Origin: Dyella telluris
Lineage (GTDB): Bacteria; Pseudomonadota; Gammaproteobacteria; Xanthomonadales; Rhodanobacteraceae
Direction of reading: 5' to 3'
Length of the DNA: 64,000 nt
Assembly (NCBI RefSeq): GCF_014297575.1
Contig: NZ_CP060412.1
Coordinates: forward strand, 4,340,001 to 4,404,000
Part shown: piece by piece, positions 17,652-27,366 of the stretch
How the letters are laid out: each line of letters starts with the position of its first letter
How positions within the stretch are numbered: the stretch's first letter is position 1
Position numbers and translations under genes: made by a program
The notes under the pieces: model-generated
Databases searched by the model: none
What the model was told of the DNA's origin: nothing
What the model saw: the letters and a program-made list of their open reading frames with translations, nothing else

Positions 17652-18862
17652 GCATGCAACGTCTTTCCATACTTGGCTCGACCGGCTCCATCGGCACCAG
17701 CACGCTGGATGTGGTGGCGCGTCATCCGGACCGCTTCCGCGTCTATGCACTCACAGCACACCGGCAGATCGACCGGCTGTTCGAGCAATGCCGCGCCTTC
17801 CTGCCGGAGGTGGCTGTGGTGGCCGACGCCGAAGGCGCTGCGGAACTGGAGCAGCGCCTGCGCGCCGCGCGCCTTTCCACCGAAGTGGCCTACGGACCGC
17901 AGGCCCTGAGCGTGGTGGCGGGCGCGCCACGCTGCGACACCGTGGTCGCAGCCATCGTGGGTGCGGCTGGCCTGGCGTCATCGCTGGCGGCGGCACGCGC
18001 GGGCAAGAAGATCCTGTTGGCGAACAAGGAGGCGCTGGTGATGTCCGGCGCGCTGTTCATGCGCACCGTGGCCGAGCATGGCGCCACGTTGTTGCCGCTG
18101 GACAGCGAGCACAACGCCATTTTCCAGTGCCTTGGAACCGGGGCATGCCGCAGCGCGAGTGGTGGCGTGGAGAGGCTGATCCTGACCGCTTCGGGCGGCC
18201 CGTTCCTGCATCGGGAGCTGGATACGCTGGATGACGTCACGCCCGACCAGGCCTGCAAACACCCCAACTGGGTGATGGGGCGCAAGATATCGGTCGACTC
18301 CGCCACCATGATGAACAAGGGGCTGGAGGTGATCGAGGCGCGCTGGTTGTTCGACATGCCGCCCGAGCGCATCGAGGTGTTGATCCATCCGCAGAGCGTG
18401 ATCCATTCCATGGTGACGTTTGCCGACCAGTCGGTGCTGGCGCAGCTGGGCAACCCGGACATGCGCACGCCGATTGCGCACGCCATGGCGCATCCCGAAC
18501 GCGTGGATTCCGGCGTGGCGCCGCTGGATCTCACCCGCATGGCCAACCTGAGTTTCCACGCGCCGGACCTGGTGCGTTTCCCGTGCCTGCGGCTGGGGCT
18601 GCAGGTATTGCGTGACGGTTGCGCCGCCAGCGTGACGCTGAACGCTGCCAACGAAGTGGCGGTGGATGCCTTTCTGCGCGAGCAGATCCGCTTCACCGAT
18701 ATCGCCCGGGTGGTCGAACGCACGCTGGAACGTTTGCCCGCGCTGGCTCCGTCGGCAACGCTGGATGACATTCTTGCCGCCGACGATCTTGCGCGTGTGG
18801 TGTCGCGTCAGATCATGACGCAACTGCCGGCTGCCCATGTCGTAGCGGCGATCAACCCTTGA
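17648..18862 (+). CDS. dxr: 1-deoxy-D-xylulose 5-phosphate reductoisomerase
   Basis: A 404-residue enzyme of the MEP pathway converting DXP to 2-C-methyl-D-erythritol 4-phosphate with NADPH. Motifs: NADPH site [18 protein letters not shown]; the LLANKEALV segment; the metal-binding [12 protein letters not shown]; the catalytic loop [12 protein letters not shown]; the substrate region [21 protein letters not shown]. Normal length. The start overlaps the small upstream gene (ATGA) and the stop overlaps ispA (TGATG). It supplies isoprenoid precursors for the hopanoid genes that follow; dxs is not in the window. Confidence 0.97.
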   Translation: MSMQRLSILGSTGSIGTSTLDVVARHPDRFRVYALTAHRQIDRLFEQCRAFLPEVAVVADAEGAAELEQRLRAARLSTEVAYGPQALSVVAGAPRCDTVVAAIVGAAGLASSLAAARAGKKILLANKEALVMSGALFMRTVAEHGATLLPLDSEHNAIFQCLGTGACRSASGGVERLILTASGGPFLHRELDTLDDVTPDQACKHPNWVMGRKISVDSATMMNKGLEVIEARWLFDMPPERIEVLIHPQSVIHSMVTFADQSVLAQLGNPDMRTPIAHAMAHPERVDSGVAPLDLTRMANLSFHAPDLVRFPCLRLGLQVLRDGCAASVTLNAANEVAVDAFLREQIRFTDIARVVERTLERLPALAPSATLDDILAADDLARVVSRQIMTQLPAAHVVAAINP

Positions 18863-19821
18863 TGCGTTGGGGAGATGAGCGAGTGAGTGAAGCAATTCAG
18901 CTGAAGGCCACATCATCCGGCCTCTCCGTGAAGCCGGAACCGCTGGATGTGTGGATGCCACAGATCCTGCAGCGCACCGAGCGCGCGCTGGAGCGCTGCC
19001 TGCCGGCTGCCGATGCGGTGCCGGCGACGCTGCATGAAGGCATGCGATATGCCACGCTGGGCGGAGGCAAACGCCTGCGCGCACTGCTGTGCCACGCGGC
19101 CGGCGAGCTGGTGGATGCCGATTCGCTCCTTCTGGACGGCGCGGCCAGCGCCATCGAAATGATCCACGCCTACTCGCTGGTGCATGACGATCTTCCCGCG
19201 ATGGACAACGACCTGCTGCGTCGCGGGCAGCCGACCGTGCATGTGCGCTATGGCGAGGCGATGGCCATCCTGGTGGGGGATGGTCTGCAGGCACAGGCTT
19301 TTGCCGTGATCGGCGACTTGCCGGCCACGCCGCCGCAACAGGTGGCGCTGCTGCGGGAGCTGGCCAGCGCGAGCAGTTCGCAGGGCATGGTGGGCGGGCA
19401 GGCGATCGATCTGGAAAGTGTGGGGCACGTCCTTTCGCGCGAGCAACTCGAGCGCATGCACCGGCTCAAGACCGGTGCCTTGCTGCGTGCGGCAGTCTTC
19501 ATGGGGGCGCATTGCGGGCCCATGCCACTGTCCCCGGAACTGCATGCCGCGCTGGATCATTACCAGCGCGCCGTGGGGTTGGCCTTCCAGGTGGTCGACG
19601 ACATTCTCGATGTCACCACGGATGCCGCCACGCTGGGCAAGACGCCCGGCAAGGATGCCCAGGACAACAAGCCTACCTACGTCTCGCTGCTCGGGCTGGA
19701 CGCGTCACGCGCGCTGGCGGAAAAGCTGGGTGATCGTGCGCGTGAGGCACTGCGTCCGCTGGGCGCGCGGGCAACGCACCTGCACGACCTCGCCGGCATG
19801 GTGGTGCACCGCATTCGCTGA
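18862..19821 (+). CDS. ispA: Farnesyl diphosphate synthase (geranyltranstransferase)
   Basis: A ~310-residue all-helical prenyltransferase making C15 farnesyl diphosphate, the substrate of squalene synthase. The first Asp-rich motif is in YSLVHDDLPAMDNDLLRRG and the second is FQVVDDILDVTTD. GGGKRLRALLC and the QGMVGGQAIDLES segment are also typical. ATG 18862 overlaps the dxr stop as TGATG. GTG 18883 with GGGGAG before it is an equally good start and would shorten the protein by seven residues. Co-transcribed with dxr; a strong hairpin follows. Confidence 0.95.
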   Translation: MRWGDERVSEAIQLKATSSGLSVKPEPLDVWMPQILQRTERALERCLPAADAVPATLHEGMRYATLGGGKRLRALLCHAAGELVDADSLLLDGAASAIEMIHAYSLVHDDLPAMDNDLLRRGQPTVHVRYGEAMAILVGDGLQAQAFAVIGDLPATPPQQVALLRELASASSSQGMVGGQAIDLESVGHVLSREQLERMHRLKTGALLRAAVFMGAHCGPMPLSPELHAALDHYQRAVGLAFQVVDDILDVTTDAATLGKTPGKDAQDNKPTYVSLLGLDASRALAEKLGDRAREALRPLGARATHLHDLAGMVVHRIR

Positions 19822-19827
19822 TCGTGG

Positions 19828-19852
19828 TCGCGAGGCCGCTCAGGCCTCGCGA
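19828..19852. terminator. Bidirectional terminator-like hairpin between ispA and copD
   Basis: TCGCGAGGCC (19828-19837) and GGCCTCGCGA (19843-19852), a perfect 10-bp stem with a 5-nt loop. The copD stop codon lies in the loop, so the right arm encodes the end of CopD. The ispA stop is 7 bp before it. No long T-run on either side. Confidence 0.55.
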
Positions 19853-21495
19853 TACCACAACAGGATCACCCCGATCAGCATGAAACACGCCGGCCACACA
19901 TAGCCGGCAACGCGGCCGCCGCGTCCGGGCAGGCGCAGTTCGAGCCAGCGCGCCCAGCCCGCGGCCACACCGGCCAGCGCCAGCGGGGTGTGGGTCAGCT
20001 CGATCAGCATCTGGTCCTTCACGTTGGAAATCTGATGGCTGTGCGTGAGCAGCATGGCACCACCCACGGCCACCAGCAGCGGGAACACCCATGCCGCACG
20101 TTCGCTCTTCAGGCGGCCCGTGCGTACCGACCACTCGAACGTGGCGAACAGGATGATCAGCAGCACGAAGAAGCGATGCTGCGCCACTTCCACGTCACGC
20201 CATGCTACCCACCAGCCTTCCTGGCCGAGTGGCCATACCTCCGGGTCCGAGCGCAGCAGCAGGAAGGCTGCCATGAGCAGAAACAGCAAGGGCCAGTGCC
20301 TGGCCCAGCGCACCCCGGCGCGACTGAGCAGGGCCATGAAGCCAATCAGCAGGACGAAAATGCCGGCCCAGTGGTGGTTGTATTCCGACCACGCGATGTC
20401 TTCCGCGTTGCGCGGCGGCAGGATGCCAGAGCCCGGTGTGGTGGCCGCCTGCGCCACCTGATGGTCGCGCGCGGCGTCCTGGTCGAGCTGCGTCTGCAGC
20501 TGCGAGATGGCGAGCGTGTCGTGATCCGGTGAACTCAGGCGTGGCCAGGCCGGCGCGTTGCGCACGGCGATCTCGTGGAGCGATACGCGGTCGGTGGTCA
20601 GGTCCACCGCCGGCGGCACGGAGGTGAGGGACGCGGCGGCAAAGAAGATGGTGAAGCCGATGCCGATTTCCACTTCGGCGAAACGGCGCATGCGGGTCAC
20701 CGACGCATCGCGTCCCTTGCGCAGGCGTTCGGTGACAAGGAAGTTGCCCAGTCCAAGACCCAGCAGGCCGATGAACATGGCCACCTTGGCACCCACCATC
20801 ACGCCATAGGCGGTGCCGTAAAAGCCCGGCAGATCGCCCACGTAGAAGACCCACATGGTGATGCCGGACAGCAGGATGCAGGCCACGCCAAGCATGGACA
20901 TGCGCGAGAAGCGCACACCCACCCGCCGCAGGCTGTCGACATCCTGCAGATGGCGCAGCACCAGCACGAAGCTGGGAATGGCGCCGATCCAGATGGCCGC
21001 GCCGAACTGGTGCAGGCCCTCCACCGCCATCAGCAGGGCGTTGTGATCCAGTCGCGCATAGGCATGCGTGGTGGCGGTGGCTGCAGCCAGTTCCACCAGC
21101 CCGGCCAGCAGCAGGAGGGCGCGCGGCAACGGCGTCGCCATGCTGCGCTGGCCAAGACAAAGCGCGATCAGCAGGGCGCAGAGCATCTTGATGCTGCCCG
21201 CCACGGCGAACGACGCCTGCATCACGTTGGTGAACGGCAGGTCGACCGTCGACATCAGCACCGATACCTGCAGTGCGGTGGTTGCCAGTTCCGACAGCAG
21301 CAGCCCCCACGCGCTCCAGCGCGTCAGGCGCACCACCCGCCGCTCGAGCATTTCGCCTTGCGAAAGGCGCGACGACAACGGGTGCAGCAGGAACGTCAGA
21401 AACAGCAGGCCGCCCAGCATCATGGACTGGGTGACGATCACGAACCCATGCAGGATGACGCTCAGGTAGCCGAAGATGTCGACAAGCAGGGCCAC
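19840..21495 (-). CDS. copD: CopD-family copper transport membrane protein (extended)
   Basis: A 551-residue inner-membrane protein with about 13-14 hydrophobic helices. The N-terminal half is a CopD domain (LHQFGAAIWIGAIPSFVLVLRH carries the family His/Trp-rich helix). A periplasmic insert of ~90 residues follows (ITAS-like segment SSPDHDTLAISQLQTQLDQ). The second membrane half has His residues: WSEYNHHWAGIF, AQHRFFVLL and LTHSHQISNV. Together with CopC this suggests copper passage from periplasm to cytoplasm. Typical CopD is ~300 aa, so this is a long variant. It is the last gene of the operon-like series running from squalene synthase. Confidence 0.85.
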   Translation of the reverse strand: MALLVDIFGYLSVILHGFVIVTQSMMLGGLLFLTFLLHPLSSRLSQGEMLERRVVRLTRWSAWGLLLSELATTALQVSVLMSTVDLPFTNVMQASFAVAGSIKMLCALLIALCLGQRSMATPLPRALLLLAGLVELAAATATTHAYARLDHNALLMAVEGLHQFGAAIWIGAIPSFVLVLRHLQDVDSLRRVGVRFSRMSMLGVACILLSGITMWVFYVGDLPGFYGTAYGVMVGAKVAMFIGLLGLGLGNFLVTERLRKGRDASVTRMRRFAEVEIGIGFTIFFAAASLTSVPPAVDLTTDRVSLHEIAVRNAPAWPRLSSPDHDTLAISQLQTQLDQDAARDHQVAQAATTPGSGILPPRNAEDIAWSEYNHHWAGIFVLLIGFMALLSRAGVRWARHWPLLFLLMAAFLLLRSDPEVWPLGQEGWWVAWRDVEVAQHRFFVLLIILFATFEWSVRTGRLKSERAAWVFPLLVAVGGAMLLTHSHQISNVKDQMLIELTHTPLALAGVAAGWARWLELRLPGRGGRVAGYVWPACFMLIGVILLWYREA

Positions 21496-21553
21496 GGAAT
21501 CCCCGGTGGTCAGTGATGGCGAGTAAGGGCGGCGGAGACGGTTGCTGCTGCGC

Positions 21554-21916
21554 TTATGGCGCAGCCGTCACGGTGAAGGGCAGATCGCCACGCGTGATAT
21601 GGCCGTCCAGCGCCAACGCTTGCCAGCGGATGACATAGGTGCCGGGCTTCAGGTCGGCGGCACTGTCCAGCTCGTTGGGCTTGTCCGCATGGGCGGTGAT
21701 GGCGAGCGGTGTTTCGCTTTTGTCGGCGGCGATCAGTACCAGCCGGGAACGGCCCTGGTCGATCTTGCTGTTGTACTTGAGCGCCAGCGCCTGGTGCCCC
21801 GCGGATACGCTGCCGTTGAGCTTGGGCGTGCTCTCGGTAAGGATGGCGTGCGCACTGGCGTTGAGGCTGGCGAGCAGGGCGAGAATGACGATCGCGACGC
21901 GACAATGAAGCGGCAT
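21554..21916 (-). CDS. copC: CopC periplasmic copper-binding protein
   Basis: A 120-residue exported beta-sandwich protein. The signal peptide ends NASA, leaving His23 as the first mature residue (HAILTESTP), as required for the Cu(II) amino-terminal site. The C-terminal D104-G-H106 in WQALALDGHITRGDLPFTV supplies the remaining Cu(II) ligands. The Met-rich Cu(I) site of some CopC proteins is absent, so this is a Cu(II)-only type. Located between hpnN and copD, same strand, with 25 and 58 bp gaps. Confidence 0.92.
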   Translation of the reverse strand: MPLHCRVAIVILALLASLNASAHAILTESTPKLNGSVSAGHQALALKYNSKIDQGRSRLVLIAADKSETPLAITAHADKPNELDSAADLKPGTYVIRWQALALDGHITRGDLPFTVTAAP

Positions 21917-21941
21917 GCGGTGACTCCGGAATGGTCGAAGG

Positions 21942-24554
21942 TCAGGTTTGGCTGATGGGCTGCTTGCAGTCCCCGATCGAGTAGAGCATCGCGGGCAGGA
22001 AGGCGAAGGTGGACAGCAGCACCGCCAGCAGGCTGAGCAGGAGCACGGTGCCCATGCTGGCCGTGCCGGGGTGCCTTGCGATGGCCAGGCTGCCGAAGGC
22101 GGTGCCCGTAGTGAGTGCGGAGAACAGGATGGCGCGTGCCGTGGGTGAGCCCAGGAACTGGTGCATGCCGTGGCGCCAGTTCATCACGAAGTAGATGTTG
22201 AACGACACGCCCACGCCCAGCAGCAGCGGCAGCGCGATGATGTTGGCAAAGTTGATGGAGATGCCAAGCAGCCGCGCGAGCAGGGCCGTCAGCAGGGCCG
22301 ACATCAGCAGTGTGGCCAGCACCAGGCCCGCGTCGCGCACACGGCGCAGCACCAGCATCAGCACGATGCCGATGGCCAGGGTGGCGTAGATCGCGGCCTC
22401 GCGAAAGGCGATGAGGATGGTGTCGGCCGCCTTGATGGTGTCCACGGCGGAGCCGGCGGCATCGGGTGCCAGTTGCTGTACCGCTTTCACGAAATCGCGC
22501 AGGCCGGCGGTGCTCTGCGCCTTGGTGGTCGGCGTGACCTGTACGCGCACGCGTCCGTCGGGCGCGAACCAGTCGCGCCTGAGGTCGTCCGGCAGGCTCT
22601 GCAGCGTGATGGGTTGGGCAGAGAGCGAGTCGGCGAGCTGGTGCAGCGTGTATGGCAGGAACTGCGTGAGCGCCTGGTTCGCCGTGGCCATCTGCTGATC
22701 GTTGCCGTGCGCCAGCACGGCCAGAGCCTTGCCGATGCGCCGCAGGGGCGAGTTGGCGGGAAGCTTGTCGGACACACTGGCAATGCCTTCGCTGGTGTCC
22801 CTGGCGGCTTCGCGCATCTCGTCGGCGGTTGGTGCGGCCTCTTTTTCGCCGGGATTCAGCACGGCATACATCAGGTCGGAGGCCTGCTGCAGCTGTTCGA
22901 GCTTGTCGTCCTGCCCGGTGGGTACGAAGTCGACGCCGGAAACCACTTGCGCCACTTCCGGCAACTTGTCGAGACGTTCACTGAGCGACTTGGCCGAGGG
23001 CAAGTCCCTGGCCAGCACGTCCATGGTGAAGGGGTTGGTGTTGGGGTCTTCCATCAGCGAGGTGAGCGTGCGCATCGCCTCGGTATCGGCGCGCTTGGTG
23101 TGCAGCGGGTTGGCGTCGAACGGAATGGTCACCGCGCACCAGATGCCGATGACGCCGAGCACGCTGAATACGGCGAGCACGGCCTTGCGGTGGCGGCTCA
23201 GCCAGCCATCGGCGGCAACGCCGCCGGGTAGCGCTACCTCCGCATGCGGCGAGCCTTTCGACATCAAGCGCAGCAGGGCTGGCAGTACGGTCAGGGTGCA
23301 AAGCAGTGCCAGCAGCATGCCGACGCCGGCGATGATGCCAAGCTCTGCCACGCCGGTGAAATCGGTGGGCGCGAAAGCGAGGAAGCCGCAGGCCGTGGCG
23401 AGGGCAGCCAGGCCGACCTGGCTCACGACGCGGTTGGCGGTTTCATGCAGTGAGTCGTCGAAGGTGCGGTCGCTGTACTGGCGGGCATGCAGTCGCACGC
23501 CGAACTGGATGCCGAAATCCACCGCCAGGCCGACGAACAGCACCGCAAAAGCCACCGACACCAGGTTGAGGCGACCCACAGCCAGCGCCGCGAAACCCAG
23601 CGTATAGATCAGGCCGACGATCAGCGTGATCAGCACGGGCACGATCAGTCGCCAGGTACCCAGTGCCAGCACCAGCCAGAACACCAGCAGCAGGCTGCTG
23701 CCGATGGCAATGGGGCCGGCACGGTCGGTGAGCGCGGCGAATTCCTCGTCCGCCAGCGGCACCGAGCCGGTGTAGTTGACGCGTACGCGACCCGACTTCA
23801 CTTCGGGCAGTTCATGGGCCAGCCGCAGCATGGCGTTGGTGGCGGCCTGCCCGGGTTCCAGTGCGCTGTGGTCCAGTACGGGGTGAATCAGGATGAATTC
23901 CTGACCGCCATTGCTGTTCACCAGGTCCGGCGTGAGCAGTGCCTGCCAGGAGAGCGGCGCATTCTTGCCGGCGGCCGCGTCTTCCATGGTCTGTGCCACA
24001 TTGCCCAGCGCGGCGTCATACGAGGACAGGTCGTCGGCCATGCCACGGCGCACGCCTTCCACCATCAGGTCGATGCCGCGAAACAGGCCGCGTGCCGAAG
24101 GATCCTTGGCCAGCGGGCCCAGCAGTGGTTGCGCCTGGAGCATGCTGTCCAGCGTGCTTTCCAGTTCGTCCTGCGGAAGCAGCAGCAGGCCTTCGCGATT
24201 GAAGAAGGGGCTGATGCCCGGGGTGGACGAGGAGAGGAAGTGCTGCTTGTCTTCCACCAGCCTGGCATTCAGCGCCTGCGCGGCGATGCGGGCTTCTTCG
24301 GGCGTGTGGGCGCGAACCACGGCGGTGAGCGTGTCGCTGAACTGGGGAAACTGGCGGGCAAAGGCCAGGCTCTGCTGTCGCCACGGAAGTTTTTCCGAGA
24401 ACAGGTGGTCGGCGTCGGTGTCGATGCTCAGGTGTCTGGACGCCCCCCACAGGCTCAGCACCACGAGCAGCGCCGCCAGTACAAGTACGGCGTAATGGTA
24501 GCGACCGCTGCGGTCGACCGCGAAAACCAGTCCTTTGTGAATCGCTCTGAACAC
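21942..24554 (-). CDS. hpnN: Hopanoid transporter of the RND/MMPL family
   Basis: An 870-residue inner-membrane exporter with the RND layout: TM1, large periplasmic loop, five TMs, then the same again. The sterol-sensing-like block VSVAFAVLFVGLAVDFGIQFGVRLHARQ and its second-half counterpart FANIIALPLLLGVGVSFNIYFVMNWRHG are characteristic. HpnN moves hopanoids from inner to outer membrane (known from Rhodopseudomonas). The start is GTG 24554 with GGAGGT 8 bp before it. It follows hpnG by 77 bp in the squalene synthase-shc-hpnG series, supporting this role over other MMPL exporters. Confidence 0.92.
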   Translation of the reverse strand: MFRAIHKGLVFAVDRSGRYHYAVLVLAALLVVLSLWGASRHLSIDTDADHLFSEKLPWRQQSLAFARQFPQFSDTLTAVVRAHTPEEARIAAQALNARLVEDKQHFLSSSTPGISPFFNREGLLLLPQDELESTLDSMLQAQPLLGPLAKDPSARGLFRGIDLMVEGVRRGMADDLSSYDAALGNVAQTMEDAAAGKNAPLSWQALLTPDLVNSNGGQEFILIHPVLDHSALEPGQAATNAMLRLAHELPEVKSGRVRVNYTGSVPLADEEFAALTDRAGPIAIGSSLLLVFWLVLALGTWRLIVPVLITLIVGLIYTLGFAALAVGRLNLVSVAFAVLFVGLAVDFGIQFGVRLHARQYSDRTFDDSLHETANRVVSQVGLAALATACGFLAFAPTDFTGVAELGIIAGVGMLLALLCTLTVLPALLRLMSKGSPHAEVALPGGVAADGWLSRHRKAVLAVFSVLGVIGIWCAVTIPFDANPLHTKRADTEAMRTLTSLMEDPNTNPFTMDVLARDLPSAKSLSERLDKLPEVAQVVSGVDFVPTGQDDKLEQLQQASDLMYAVLNPGEKEAAPTADEMREAARDTSEGIASVSDKLPANSPLRRIGKALAVLAHGNDQQMATANQALTQFLPYTLHQLADSLSAQPITLQSLPDDLRRDWFAPDGRVRVQVTPTTKAQSTAGLRDFVKAVQQLAPDAAGSAVDTIKAADTILIAFREAAIYATLAIGIVLMLVLRRVRDAGLVLATLLMSALLTALLARLLGISINFANIIALPLLLGVGVSFNIYFVMNWRHGMHQFLGSPTARAILFSALTTGTAFGSLAIARHPGTASMGTVLLLSLLAVLLSTFAFLPAMLYSIGDCKQPISQT

Positions 24555-24631
24555 GCCGCGGGACCTCCGGGCTTCGATGTCGCCGGCCGTCCGTCAAAGC
24601 CCGGCCTGACATCCGAGTTGATGGTGAGAGA

Positions 24632-25366
24632 TTAGCAGGGCGGGGCCGCATCGCGTCCCCACGACGCGCCGACCGCCTTGGCGGTTGCGCGCAAGGTCCG
24701 CGTAGCATTGCCCATGCGGGCCGCCAATCCGGGAAGTTCGGCAAGCAGTTGCGGGCGACGCAGCAAGGCGAGCAGCATGCGCGCGGCGAGCGGCCGACCC
24801 CACGCATCGATGCCCGCCTGCAGGGCAGCGGGTACATGATCGTCCCGCTCATCGACGACGGCGCGCAGTACGACGAACGGAATGCGGTATTCGTCGGCCA
24901 CCCTGGCGATGGCGGCGCTCTCCATGTCCACCGCCAAGGACTGATGGCGTTCGCGCATCGCGCCTTTTTCCGTCGCGGTAAGCAAGGGCACAGGCAGGCT
25001 GAGCAGGCTGCCTTGCGCCATCAGCGGCAGGTTCGTCGCGGCAAGGCGCTGCAGCAGCGCGGCACGCCATGATGGATCTGGCTGGTAATCATGGCTGCGT
25101 TCGTCGAGCACGCAGGCGGGGCAGAGCAGCGTGCCGCTGCGCAATCCAGGCGCCAGCCCACCGGCGACACCGAAGGACACCAGTGCTTGCGCGCCGGCTT
25201 CGATCAGCGCCAGCGCGCCCAGTCGGGCTGCTTCCTGTCCCATGCCGGACAGGTAGATCGAGCTGCCCGCGTCGAGCCGGGTGGCTTCGCGCACGCGCAA
25301 TGAACGCGGTGTCAGCGCGTGCGCTTCGGCGGCGAGCGCCGTCACGATGCCCACGGTGCCCGGCAT
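24632..25366 (-). CDS. hpnG: Adenosylhopane nucleosidase/phosphorylase HpnG
   Basis: A 244-residue nucleoside-phosphorylase-fold enzyme. In hopanoid synthesis HpnG removes adenine from adenosylhopane to give (phospho)ribosylhopane. Visible: GIVTALAAEAHAL, VSFGVAGGLAPGL, SLAVDMESAAIARVADEY (the nucleoside-binding MES) and FVVLRAVVDERDD. The start is ATG 25366, overlapping the shc stop as TAATG, so the longer frame to 25552 is not used. Genomic partner of hpnH at 36.7 kb, which makes its substrate. Confidence 0.93.
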   Translation of the reverse strand: MPGTVGIVTALAAEAHALTPRSLRVREATRLDAGSSIYLSGMGQEAARLGALALIEAGAQALVSFGVAGGLAPGLRSGTLLCPACVLDERSHDYQPDPSWRAALLQRLAATNLPLMAQGSLLSLPVPLLTATEKGAMRERHQSLAVDMESAAIARVADEYRIPFVVLRAVVDERDDHVPAALQAGIDAWGRPLAARMLLALLRRPQLLAELPGLAARMGNATRTLRATAKAVGASWGRDAAPPC

Positions 25367-27366
25367 TACGGGTTCGACCGCGTGCGGGCGAGCAATTGGC
25401 GATAGCGGGTGAGCGCCCATAGAGGAAAGTAAGCGGTATAGCCGTGGTACTTCAGGAAGAAAACGCGGGGAAAGCCGGGTGCATTGAAGCTGGGGTGATA
25501 CCAGAGGTCCGCCTCGGGTTCGCCCTGGGATTGCTGGTGATCGAGCAGCCACCGGATGCCCCGCCTTACTGCCTCGGAGTCGTGTTCACCGGCGGCAAGA
25601 AGCCCCAGTAGTGCCCACGCCGTGCTGTGCGGCGTGCTGACGCCGCCGTTGGTGCCGCGCAATCCGGCGTCGTAGTAACTGTCGTTGGTTTCGCCCCAGC
25701 CGCCGTCGCCGTGCTGTTTGCCTGCCAGCCAGTCGACGGACTTGCGGATCCATGGTTGCCGCATGTCTTCGCCGATCAGTGCGAGGCCGGCCAGCACGGA
25801 CCAGGTGCCGTAGATGTAGTTGGTGCCCCAGCGTCCCCAGTACGAACCATCGGGACGTTGTGCGGCGCGCAGATAGTCAACGCAGCGCGCGATGGCGGGC
25901 TGGTCCTGCGGTCGCGCGATCACGCCGAGGAACGCCAGTACGCGCCCGGACACATCTTCCGTGGGCGGATCGAGCATGGCGCCATGGTCGGCGAACGGAA
26001 TGTCGTTGATGTGGTAGTGCGTGTTATTGCGATCGAAGGCGGCGAAACCACCGTTGTCCGATTGCATGCCGACCAGCCAGTCCGCGGCGCGCTCGATGCG
26101 CTCGCGGTACCGGCCTTCCTGCGGCGTACCGCGCACGGCGACGTGCAGCAGGCCGGCGACGACGGCCGTGTCATCCAGGTCAGGGTAATAAGCATTGGCG
26201 TACTGGAAAGCCCAGCCGCCCGGCGCGAGATCCGGTGCCTGTACAGCCCAGTCGCCTTTCAGTTCGAGCTCCTGCAGTGGCGCCAGCCATTCCATGGCGC
26301 GGGCCACGGACTGCTGCGTGGCGTCGTCCGGCGATGCGCGCAGCAGCGCCATGGCCGCCCAGCCGGTGTCCCATACGGGTGAAACGCAGGGCTGGCAGAA
26401 GGCCGTGCCATCGTCGCGATGCACGATCAACTTCTGCAGTGACTTCAGGCAGGTGGCACGGGCCGGGTGATCCTTGGCGTAACCCAGCAGATCCATCGCT
26501 TCCAGTGCATTCTCCATGGGTGGGAAGATCGCGCCAAGGCCATCCTCGCCATTCATGCGCGGCAGGAACCAGGCTTCGGCACGCTGGATGGCCTTGCGCC
26601 GCAACGCTGTCGGTATCAGCGGGTCCACCGCACGCCCGAGCTTGTCCAGCACCAGGAACAGCCTGCTGACGAAGGTGGTGGTGGTGAAGTAGTGGCGTTC
26701 CTGATCGGGCGGTGTCACGAACAACTCGGGGACGCCGACCTTGCGCGGGTTCTTTGCTTTCGCCTTCATCGAGCAGAGTATGAAGAGCGGCACCATGGTG
26801 CTGCGCGCCCAGTACGACACCTTGTCGAGATGGAACGGCGCCCAACGCGGAAACAGCATGATTTCCACGGGCACGTACGGTGCGGCGCGCCATGGCACCT
26901 GGCCGAACATGGCCAGAAGGATGCGGGTGAAGACATTGCTTTTCGCCGCGCCACCGCGGCTGAGCAAGGCTTCGCGCGCACGGCGCATGTGCGGCGCGTC
27001 GGGCGAATCGCCGGCGGCCTTGAGTGCGTAATAGGATTTCACCGTACAGGACACGTCGAGTGCACCGTCGTGGTACAGCGGCCAGCCGCCGTGCGTGTCC
27101 AGTCGTTGCTTGAGTCGGATGTATCGCGCCAGCTTTTCCTGCAGCACGTCATCGATCTCATCGATGAAATGCATCATCAGGATGTATTCGGACGAAATGG
27201 TGCAGTCCGTCTCGAACTCGAAACTCCAGTGGCCATCCGGTTTCTGTCGCGCCATGAGCGCGCGACGCGCGCGTTCGATGGCCTGCTCGATGCGATCGGA
27301 TTCGGGTTGCACGGGACGCGTTGGTGGCAGCGCGGCGGGAGTGAGCGTGGCTGCCGTATCCGTCAT
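25366..27366 (-). CDS. shc: Squalene-hopene cyclase
   Basis: A 666-residue monotopic membrane enzyme that cyclises squalene to hopene/diplopterol. The catalytic acid motif is D396-L-D-D-T-A, and several QW repeats are present (for example QRPDGSYWGRWGTNYIYGTW and KQHGDGGWGETNDSYYDAG). The start is ATG 27366 with a ATGA overlap with the squalene synthase stop; the upstream extension to 27645 is the shadow of that gene. The stop overlaps hpnG. Also called hpnF. Full length, all key segments intact. Confidence 0.97.
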   Translation of the reverse strand: MTDTAATLTPAALPPTRPVQPESDRIEQAIERARRALMARQKPDGHWSFEFETDCTISSEYILMMHFIDEIDDVLQEKLARYIRLKQRLDTHGGWPLYHDGALDVSCTVKSYYALKAAGDSPDAPHMRRAREALLSRGGAAKSNVFTRILLAMFGQVPWRAAPYVPVEIMLFPRWAPFHLDKVSYWARSTMVPLFILCSMKAKAKNPRKVGVPELFVTPPDQERHYFTTTTFVSRLFLVLDKLGRAVDPLIPTALRRKAIQRAEAWFLPRMNGEDGLGAIFPPMENALEAMDLLGYAKDHPARATCLKSLQKLIVHRDDGTAFCQPCVSPVWDTGWAAMALLRASPDDATQQSVARAMEWLAPLQELELKGDWAVQAPDLAPGGWAFQYANAYYPDLDDTAVVAGLLHVAVRGTPQEGRYRERIERAADWLVGMQSDNGGFAAFDRNNTHYHINDIPFADHGAMLDPPTEDVSGRVLAFLGVIARPQDQPAIARCVDYLRAAQRPDGSYWGRWGTNYIYGTWSVLAGLALIGEDMRQPWIRKSVDWLAGKQHGDGGWGETNDSYYDAGLRGTNGGVSTPHSTAWALLGLLAAGEHDSEAVRRGIRWLLDHQQSQGEPEADLWYHPSFNAPGFPRVFFLKYHGYTAYFPLWALTRYRQLLARTRSNP

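Noticed and set aside
17252..17788. 178-codon minus-strand frame opposite the small gene and the start of dxr
   Set aside because: No ribosome site or domain; the plus-strand reading has the coupled start and better codon use.
23487..24635. 382-codon open frame on the plus strand
   Set aside because: Antisense to hpnN, Gln/His-rich shadow.
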